Source: an uncultured Pseudomonadota bacterium
Lineage (GTDB): Bacteria > Pseudomonadota > Gammaproteobacteria > Burkholderiales > Burkholderiaceae
Direction of reading: 5' to 3'
Length of the DNA stretch: 10,921 nucleotides
Assembly: GCA_946480245.1 (NCBI GenBank)
Contig: CAMLIZ010000156.1
Coordinates: 1 to 10,921, forward strand
Position 1 is the first letter of the stretch; each line of letters starts with the position of its first letter. Shown here one piece after another: positions 6,500-10,921 of the stretch. Below the pieces are notes generated by a model. The model was not told where the DNA came from. It searched no databases and worked only from the letters and a program-made list of their open reading frames with translations. A program made the translations under genes and the position numbers.

Positions 6500-8428
6500 A
6501 TGAACGAGAGCTCGCAGCCCACCCCCCGCCCCGACAGCGAAGACGCGCCGCGCGAACGCCTGCTGGCCGAGGTGGCCGCGCTGCCGAGCCTGCCCGGCGT
6601 CTACCGCTACTACGATGCGGCCGGTGGCGTGCTGTACGTGGGCAAGGCGCGGAGCCTGAAAAAGCGCGTCTCCAGCTACTTCCACAAGGATCACGGCGGT
6701 ACCCGCATCGGCCACATGGTGGGCCGCATCGCGCGCCTGGAGACCACGGTCGTGCGTACCGAGGCCGAGGCGCTGCTGCTCGAGAACAACCTGATCAAGA
6801 CGTTGAACCCGAAGTTCAACATCCTGTTCCGGGACGACAAGAGCTACCCGTACCTCAAGCTGGTGAGCCACGCGTTTCCGCGCGTGGCCTACTACCGCGG
6901 TGCGGTGGACAAGAAGCACCACTACTTCGGCCCATACCCGGGTGCGTGGGCGGTGAAGGAAACGATCCAGCTGATCCAGAAGGTGTTCCGGCTGCGCACC
7001 TGCGAGGACACGGTGTTCAACAACCGCACGCGGCCTTGCCTGCTGTACCAGATCCGCCGCTGTTCGGGGCCGTGCGTCGGCTTGGTGTCGACCGCTGACT
7101 ACCAGCGCGACGTGACGAATACCGAGCGCTTCCTGCTGGGCGAGCAGCAGGAGGTGATCGACGCGTTGCAGCAGCAGATGCTGGGCTATTCCGAAGCGCT
7201 CGAGTTCGAGAAGGCAGCAGCCACACGCGACCAGATCGCGGCGCTGTCGCGCGTACTGCACCAGCAGTCGGTGGAGGCGAGTTCGCTCAGCGCGACCGAC
7301 AAGGACGTGGACATCCTCGCGGTGCGCGTGCAGGGCGGCCGTGCCTGCGTGAATCTGGCAATGGTGCGAGGCGGCCGCCACCTGGGCGACCGCGCCTATT
7401 TCCCCAGCCACGTGGAGGAAGCCACTGCGCTGAATGCGGAGCAGGCCGAGGAGCGCGCCGACGTGTCCCCCGAGGTGCAGGTGCTGGAGGCCTTCATTGC
7501 GCAGCACTACCTGGACAGCCCGGTGCCGCCGCAACTGGTGCTGAGCCACCCGGTGGACAAGGCGCTGGTCGAGGCGCTTACGCTGCAAAGCGGCATTAAG
7601 GTCACGGCGCAGCATCAGCCGCGCGAGCAGCGCCGCATCTGGCAGGAAATGGCGGTCAAGGGCGCCGAGCTGGCGCTGGCCCGCCTCTTGGCGGAGGAGG
7701 GCTCGCAGCGCGAGCGCACGCGCGCACTGGTCGAGGCGCTGGACTTGGCGCCCGAGGACCTGGACGTCTTTCGCATCGAATGCTTCGACATCAGCCATAC
7801 CGCAGGCGAGGCCACCCAGGCCTCCTGCGTGGTGTTCGAGAACCACCAGATGCAACCGTCGCAATACCGGCGCTACAACATCGAGGGCATTACCGGCGGC
7901 GACGACTATGCGGCGATGCGCCAGGTGCTCACCCGCCGCTATGCCAAGCTCGCCGAGGGCGTGGCCACCGGTTCCGCCCGCATGCCCGATCTGGTACTGG
8001 TGGACGGCGGACGCGGCCAGGTCGCGATGGCGCGCGAGGTGTTCGAGGAACTGGCGCTGGACCTGTCGTTGATCGTCGGCGTGGAAAAGGGCGAGGGCCG
8101 CAAGGTGGGCCTCGAGGAGCTGGTGTTCGCCGATGGTCGGCCCAAGGTGTACCTGGGTCACGACTCGGCGGCGCTGATGCTGGTGGCGCAGATCCGCGAC
8201 GAGGCGCATCGCTTCGCCATCACCGGCATGCGCGCGCGCCGCGCCAAGGTGCGCACCGGCGGTAGCCGGCTGGAGGAGATCGGCGGCGTGGGGCCGAAGA
8301 AACGTGCGCGCCTGCTGCAGCGTTTCGGCGGCGTGCGCGGCGTGACCAATGCGAGCGTGGACGAGCTGGCCAGCGTCGACGGCATCTCGTGGGAACTGGC
8401 CGAGGAGATCTACCGTGCGTTGCATTGA
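6500..8428 (+). CDS. uvrC: Excinuclease ABC subunit C (UvrC nuclease)
   Basis: UvrC makes the 3' and 5' incisions around bulky DNA lesions once UvrA and UvrB have located them. The 642-residue protein is complete. The GIY-YIG nuclease domain spans about 30-115 ([36 protein letters not shown] with the metal-binding Glu95). A cysteine set at 168, 180, 188 and 192 has the spacing 12/8/4 of the reported UvrC iron-sulfur site. The UVR coiled coil that contacts UvrB is at about 216-255 ([18 protein letters not shown]). The RNase H-like nuclease domain includes ECFDISH (427-433), VDGGRGQ (501-507) and [11 protein letters not shown] (566-576). The tandem helix-hairpin-helix tail is at about 590-642. 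ATG 6500 is chosen because the longer frame back to 6323 runs through the earP start and encodes an Arg-rich, non-homologous extension. It appears to head a tight operon with the lipoprotein gene and pgsA. Confidence 0.97.
   Translation: MNESSQPTPRPDSEDAPRERLLAEVAALPSLPGVYRYYDAAGGVLYVGKARSLKKRVSSYFHKDHGGTRIGHMVGRIARLETTVVRTEAEALLLENNLIKTLNPKFNILFRDDKSYPYLKLVSHAFPRVAYYRGAVDKKHHYFGPYPGAWAVKETIQLIQKVFRLRTCEDTVFNNRTRPCLLYQIRRCSGPCVGLVSTADYQRDVTNTERFLLGEQQEVIDALQQQMLGYSEALEFEKAAATRDQIAALSRVLHQQSVEASSLSATDKDVDILAVRVQGGRACVNLAMVRGGRHLGDRAYFPSHVEEATALNAEQAEERADVSPEVQVLEAFIAQHYLDSPVPPQLVLSHPVDKALVEALTLQSGIKVTAQHQPREQRRIWQEMAVKGAELALARLLAEEGSQRERTRALVEALDLAPEDLDVFRIECFDISHTAGEATQASCVVFENHQMQPSQYRRYNIEGITGGDDYAAMRQVLTRRYAKLAEGVATGSARMPDLVLVDGGRGQVAMAREVFEELALDLSLIVGVEKGEGRKVGLEELVFADGRPKVYLGHDSAALMLVAQIRDEAHRFAITGMRARRAKVRTGGSRLEEIGGVGPKKRARLLQRFGGVRGVTNASVDELASVDGISWELAEEIYRALH
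8402..8407 (+). promoter_or_regulatory. Shine-Dalgarno site fixing the GTG start of the small lipoprotein
   Basis: GAGGAG lies 7 bases before GTG 8415, within the last codons of uvrC. It decides the start: the resulting protein has a textbook lipoprotein signal, whereas upstream in-frame starts would prepend residues from the uvrC antiphase sequence. Confidence 0.7.
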
Positions 8429-8873
8429 CCTGCGCCTTGCGCCGCTGATGGTGCTGGCCGCGCTCGCGGCCTGCAGCTCGACCTCGCTGCCGCCGATGGC
8501 GCCTGCGCCGGACAGCGCCGCGCAAGCGCTGCCGGCGGCCGCGCCGGCACGCAACTGGGACGAGTTCCGCCACCGTGCCGCGCAGCGCATGGTGGCAGCC
8601 AATCCGAGCATCAGCTACATGGGTGTGCCGCCCGAGCCGCTGCTCGCGATTCCGGTACTCGAGATCGAGCTCGGCGCCGACGGCGATGTACGCGACATCC
8701 ACGTGCTGCGTCATCCGCGTCAAGCGGAGGACACGGTGCAGATCGCGATCGACGCGGTGCGGCGGGCCGCACCCTACGGCGACATGCGCCATCTGAAGAA
8801 GCCGTGGAAGTTTGCCGAGGTGTTCCTGTTCGACGACCAGCGCCGCTTCAAGCCTCGCACGCTCGACGAATGA
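8415..8873 (+). CDS. Small lipoprotein with TonB C-terminal-like domain, function unknown
   Basis: I do not recognise a named gene here. The 152-residue product has a lipoprotein signal (positive Arg2/Arg7, hydrophobic stretch [12 protein letters not shown], lipobox LAAC with Cys20). A Pro/Ala-rich spacer (about 24-45) precedes a compact C-terminal domain. That domain resembles the TonB_C fold: a strand segment [21 protein letters not shown] (split at 76-85 and 86-96), a helix with [12 protein letters not shown], and a last strand [10 protein letters not shown]. TonB proteins carry this domain at the end of a long periplasmic arm anchored in the inner membrane; here the anchor would be a lipid and the arm is short. 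The residue after the cysteine is Ser, so outer-membrane sorting is expected. The gene overlaps uvrC by 14 bases and sits 19 bases before pgsA, so it is probably cotranscribed with both. The TonB_C assignment is by eye and moderate; the lipoprotein call is strong. Confidence 0.85.
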   Translation: MRCIDLRLAPLMVLAALAACSSTSLPPMAPAPDSAAQALPAAAPARNWDEFRHRAAQRMVAANPSISYMGVPPEPLLAIPVLEIELGADGDVRDIHVLRHPRQAEDTVQIAIDAVRRAAPYGDMRHLKKPWKFAEVFLFDDQRRFKPRTLDE

Positions 8874-8880
8874 CCGCCCT

Positions 8881-8886
8881 CATAAT
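8881..8886 (+). promoter_or_regulatory. Possible -10 element directly before pgsA
   Basis: CATAAT (5 of 6 consensus positions) ends 6 bases before the pgsA ATG at 8893, in the 19-base gap after the lipoprotein gene. No acceptable -35 hexamer is seen at 16-18 bases upstream, and no Shine-Dalgarno precedes pgsA. If active it would give a leaderless pgsA message starting at the ATG. The layout resembles the earP box. Confidence 0.3.
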
Positions 8887-8892
8887 CGGCCG

Positions 8893-9468
8893 ATGTTCTT
8901 CACCGTCCCCACGCTGCTCACCTGGGCGCGCATCGTCTGCATCCCGCTGATCGTGGGCGTGTTCGACCTGCCGTTCGGCAGCGTCGAGCCGGCCACGCGC
9001 AACCTGATCGCGACCGTGCTGTTCGTGGTGTTCGCGGCCACCGACTGGCTGGACGGCTTTCTCGCGCGGCGCCTGAACCAGACCTCGTCGTTTGGTGCCT
9101 TCCTCGACCCTGTGGCAGACAAGTTCCTCGTCTCGTCCACTTTGCTGGTGCTGGTTCACCTGCAGCGCGTGGACGCGCTGATCGCGCTGGTGATCATCGG
9201 CCGCGAGATCGCAATCTCGGCACTGCGCGAGTGGATGGCGCAGATCGGCGCATCTCGCAGCGTGGCGGTGCACATGCTCGGCAAGGTGAAGACCACGGTG
9301 CAGATGATCGCGCTGCCGTTCCTGCTCTACGGCGGCATGTTGTTCGGCGTGATCGATACGCGTGTGTGGGGCACCTGGCTGCTCTACGCCGCTGCGGTGC
9401 TCACGATCTGGTCGATGGTGTACTACCTGCGCAAGGCGCTGCCCGAGATCCGGGCCAAGGCGCGCTGA
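8893..9468 (+). CDS. pgsA: CDP-diacylglycerol-glycerol-3-phosphate 3-phosphatidyltransferase
   Basis: PgsA is an inner-membrane enzyme that joins CDP-diacylglycerol and sn-glycerol-3-phosphate to make phosphatidylglycerophosphate, the committed step to phosphatidylglycerol and cardiolipin. The 191-residue protein starts MFFTVPTLLTWARI, typical for PgsA. It carries the complete CDP-alcohol phosphotransferase signature D-x2-DG-x2-AR-x8-G-x3-D-x3-D: Asp51, Asp54-Gly55, Ala58-Arg59, Gly68, Asp72, Asp76. Around six hydrophobic segments are visible, for example at 36-50, 79-90, 95-108, 138-153 and 161-178. Length is close to E. coli PgsA (182). The ATG at 8893 is preferred over longer in-frame starts because the protein alignment begins there. 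The stop codon abuts the GTG of the transporter gene. Phosphatidylserine synthase shares the motif, but the N-terminus and the neighbour uvrC favour PgsA. Confidence 0.95.
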   Translation: MFFTVPTLLTWARIVCIPLIVGVFDLPFGSVEPATRNLIATVLFVVFAATDWLDGFLARRLNQTSSFGAFLDPVADKFLVSSTLLVLVHLQRVDALIALVIIGREIAISALREWMAQIGASRSVAVHMLGKVKTTVQMIALPFLLYGGMLFGVIDTRVWGTWLLYAAAVLTIWSMVYYLRKALPEIRAKAR

Positions 9469-10368
9469 GTGGTTTCCGTGCCGCGAACCGCTTGGCTGCG
9501 CGCCATGCCGGTCGTGTTCGTATTGATCTGGAGCACGGGTTTCGTCGTCGCTCGCTACGGCATGCCGCATGCGCCGCCGATGAGCTTTCTCGCATGGCGT
9601 TACGCGCTGTCCGTGCTCGCCTTCGCGCTATGGATCACGCTGGCGCGCGCTCCGTGGCCGGCCGACGGCCGGCAGCGCGCGCACCTGGTGGTCACCGGCC
9701 TGTTGATCCATGCGGGCTATCTCGGCGGCGTGTGGGCAGCGGTGAAGGCCGGCATCCCGGCCGGCACCGTCGCCCTGATCGTGGGCCTGCAGCCGGTGCT
9801 CACCGCTCTGTGGGTGGCAGCGCGTGAGCGGGACCAGCGCGTGGCGCCGCGGCAGTGGCTCGGCCTGATGCTCGGCTTGGCCGGGCTGCTGCTGGTGGTA
9901 TGGCGCAAGCTCAGCGTCGGGCAGGTCACGCCGCACAGCCTGGCGCTGGCCCTGCTGGCTCTGCTGTCGATCACCGTCGGAACGCTCTACCAGAAGCGCT
10001 TCGTGCGCAGCACCGACGTGCGCACTGCCAGCTTCATTCAGTTGCTGGCCGCGCTGGCGGCCACGCTGCCGCTGGCGCTGCTCGAGGCGGAGCCGATGCG
10101 CTGGCACCCTGAGTTGCTGGGCGCGCTGGCGTGGTCGGTGCTCGTGCTCACGCTCGGCGGCAGCTCGTTGCTGTTCATGCTGATCCAGCGCGGAGCGGCC
10201 ACGTCCGTCACTAGCCTGCTGTACCTGGTACCGCCCTGCACGGCGCTGCAGGCATGGTGGCTGTTCGGTGAGCCCTTGGGCCCGCCGGTGCTCGTCGGGC
10301 TGGCGCTCACCGCATGCGGAGTGGCGCTGGTGGTACGTGAGCCGGTACGTCGCGCCGCAACTCCTTGA
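9469..10368 (+). CDS. EamA/DMT-family transporter, substrate unknown
   Basis: This 299-residue integral membrane protein belongs to the drug/metabolite transporter superfamily (two EamA repeats, about 10 transmembrane helices). The first repeat begins with VVFVLIWSTGFVVARYG and includes the family-typical GYLGGVWAAVKAGIPAGTVALI and LQPVLTAL. The second runs from about 152 to 290 and includes TLYQKRF, SSLLFMLIQRGAATSVTSLLYLVPP and ALQAWWLFGEPL. Exported or imported substrate cannot be deduced; members move amino acids, nucleosides, sugars or drugs. The GTG at 9469 directly follows the pgsA stop (TGAGTG), with AAGG 8 bases upstream as a weak ribosome site, so translation by termination-reinitiation is likely. 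A shorter product from GTG 9478 or from Met13 would keep all helices, so the exact start is uncertain. No clear terminator follows the stop. Confidence 0.9.
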   Translation: MVSVPRTAWLRAMPVVFVLIWSTGFVVARYGMPHAPPMSFLAWRYALSVLAFALWITLARAPWPADGRQRAHLVVTGLLIHAGYLGGVWAAVKAGIPAGTVALIVGLQPVLTALWVAARERDQRVAPRQWLGLMLGLAGLLLVVWRKLSVGQVTPHSLALALLALLSITVGTLYQKRFVRSTDVRTASFIQLLAALAATLPLALLEAEPMRWHPELLGALAWSVLVLTLGGSSLLFMLIQRGAATSVTSLLYLVPPCTALQAWWLFGEPLGPPVLVGLALTACGVALVVREPVRRAATP

Positions 10369-10399
10369 CGCCCGCGCGACAACGCGTGCAGTGCTGCCG

Positions 10400-10427
10400 C
10401 TGTCACGCAAATGGAAACGCATAGAAT
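10400..10427 (+). promoter_or_regulatory. Candidate upstream promoter (P1) of the HU gene
   Basis: CTGTCA (10400-10405) and TAGAAT (10422-10427) are spaced by 16 bases, matching the sigma70 consensus at 4 of 6 and 5 of 6 positions. A start near 10434 would give a leader of about 120 bases. It is weaker than the downstream candidate and could be fortuitous. Confidence 0.4.
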
Positions 10428-10440
10428 CGCCGTTCCGCGC

Positions 10441-10469
10441 TTGACACCCGCAAGACGCATCGCTGTAAT
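10441..10469 (+). promoter_or_regulatory. Strong sigma70-type promoter (P2) of the HU gene
   Basis: A perfect TTGACA (10441-10446) is followed, at the ideal spacing of 17 bases, by TGTAAT (10464-10469), 5 of 6 matches. This is the best promoter match in the window. Transcription would begin near 10476 and produce a leader of about 79 bases before the HU start codon. It fits the high expression expected of an abundant nucleoid protein and may also serve the downstream tRNA. Confidence 0.75.
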
Positions 10470-10539
10470 CAGCCGGGGAAACAACCCACGCACCGCCGCA
10501 GGTCGAGGGGCATCACCGAACACTTCGTCGAGACACCTT

Positions 10540-10548
10540 GAGAGGGGG
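10540..10548 (+). promoter_or_regulatory. Shine-Dalgarno site fixing the GTG start of HU
   Basis: GAGAGGGGG lies 6 bases before GTG 10555. It selects this GTG over an in-frame ATG at 10411, which would add 48 residues, span the promoter P2, and is not part of any HU protein. Confidence 0.75.
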
Positions 10549-10554
10549 TACTAC

Positions 10555-10827
10555 GTGAACAAGAGCGAACTGATTGACCACATCGCGGTGCAGGCAGACA
10601 TCTCCAAGGCGGCAGCAAGCCGCGCACTGGAAGCCATGATCGGCGGTGTGAAAGCGACGCTGAAGAAAGGCAACTCCGTGTCGCTGGTCGGTTTCGGCAC
10701 TTTCTCGATCACCAAGCGCGCTGCTCGCAGCGGCCGCAATCCGCGCACCGGCGACACGATCAAGATCAAGGCAGCCAAGGTGCCGAAGTTCCGCGCGGGC
10801 AAGGCACTGAAAGACGCGCTGAAGTAA
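10555..10827 (+). CDS. hupB: DNA-binding protein HU-beta
   Basis: HU is an abundant small nucleoid protein that binds and bends DNA as a dimer. The 90-residue product has the standard HU size and sequence order: N-terminal helices [20 protein letters not shown], the turn VGFGTF (45-50), the beta-arm core [11 protein letters not shown] (61-71) with the intercalating proline at 63, and the C-terminal [16 protein letters not shown]. The IHF alternatives are unlikely because the arm and C-terminus match HU. The gene uses GTG with a strong Shine-Dalgarno. In many betaproteobacteria hupB follows lon and precedes tRNA-Val; here the tRNA-Val is present but a transporter gene, not lon, lies upstream. 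No terminator is seen in the 39 bases before the tRNA. Confidence 0.97.
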   Translation: MNKSELIDHIAVQADISKAAASRALEAMIGGVKATLKKGNSVSLVGFGTFSITKRAARSGRNPRTGDTIKIKAAKVPKFRAGKALKDALK

Positions 10828-10866
10828 ACGTCGAAGGTGACCCGGCGTCCTCCACTGGAACGACAC

Positions 10867-10921
10867 GGGTGCTTAGCTCAGCTGGTAGAGCGGCGCCCTT
10901 ACAAGGCGTAGGTCGGCGGTT
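10867..10921 (+). tRNA. tRNA-Val, anticodon UAC (3' end outside the window)
   Basis: The cloverleaf can be laid out up to the T-loop. Acceptor strand GGGTGCT is at 10867-10873 and TA at 10874-10875. The D-arm is GCTC / GAGC with loop AGCTGGTA. The anticodon stem GCGCC / GGCGT encloses loop CTTACAA, so the anticodon is TAC at 10900-10902. The variable loop is AGGTC, the T-stem GGCGG, and the first two T-loop bases end the window. The UAC anticodon assigns valine (GUA/GUG, and other GUN codons by wobble). No AT-rich promoter element is present in the short gap after hupB, so it may be processed from the hupB transcript. Confidence 0.93.

Noticed and set aside
6464..8611. Very long open frame on the minus strand opposite uvrC (about 715 codons)
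   Set aside because: Its residues are His/Gln/Arg/Ala-rich low-complexity typical of an antisense shadow of a GC-rich gene. The opposite strand encodes a complete UvrC with all catalytic motifs.
9656..9673. GC-rich hairpin GGCCGGCC-GAC-GGCCGGC, with a similar one near 9746-9766
   Set aside because: They lie within well-conserved transporter codons, lack a T-run and are of a kind expected by chance in such GC-rich sequence.
10411..10554. N-terminal extension of HU from ATG 10411
   Set aside because: It would translate through the best promoter in the window and adds 48 residues unlike any HU protein. The GTG at 10555 has a strong Shine-Dalgarno and gives the exact family length.
1..10921. 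Mobile element, phage, CRISPR or defence system
   Set aside because: No transposase, integrase, repeat-spacer pattern, target-site duplication or compositional break was seen. The genes are housekeeping or common efflux functions with uniform codon use.

Overview
The window looks like an ordinary chromosomal segment of a high-GC betaproteobacterium, most likely in the order Burkholderiales. The evidence is the uniformly G/C-rich third positions, an EF-P whose modifiable residue is Arg32 next to its rhamnosyltransferase EarP, a two-domain MnmC, and an HU-beta gene followed by tRNA-Val. Genus cannot be fixed from this sequence. I see no integrase, transposase, IS end, CRISPR array, toxin-antitoxin pair or phage gene. 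Coding density is very high and no stretch above 300 bases lacks a gene.

Layout. (1) Bases 1-2809, + strand: the C-terminal half of an AcrB-type RND drug-efflux permease, overlapping by 8 bases a lipoprotein outer-membrane channel of the OprM/NodT family. This is the downstream end of a tripartite efflux operon whose adaptor and permease start lie outside the window. (2) Bases 2810-6464, - strand: earP, efp and mnmC, in that transcription order. All three act on translation: EarP rhamnosylates EF-P, EF-P relieves polyproline stalling, and MnmC finishes the wobble modification of certain tRNAs. An intrinsic terminator separates efp from mnmC. The mnmC and efflux-channel stop codons abut inside one TGATCA palindrome. 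(3) Bases 6500-10368, + strand: uvrC (excision repair), a small unnamed lipoprotein with a TonB-C-like domain, pgsA (phosphatidylglycerol synthesis) and an EamA/DMT transporter. Spacings of -14, +19 and 0 bases suggest one operon. (4) Bases 10369-10921, + strand: a 186-base regulatory gap with two candidate sigma70 promoters, then HU-beta, then a tRNA-Val(UAC) cut by the window end.

No wholly new system is evident. The points most worth a second look are: the lipid-anchored TonB-C-like protein wedged between uvrC and pgsA; the 35-base divergent earP/uvrC region with -10-like boxes placed for leaderless or near-leaderless starts; the terminator lying directly against the mnmC start; and polyproline motifs in EarP and in the efflux permease, which would make both dependent on the EF-P system encoded beside them.
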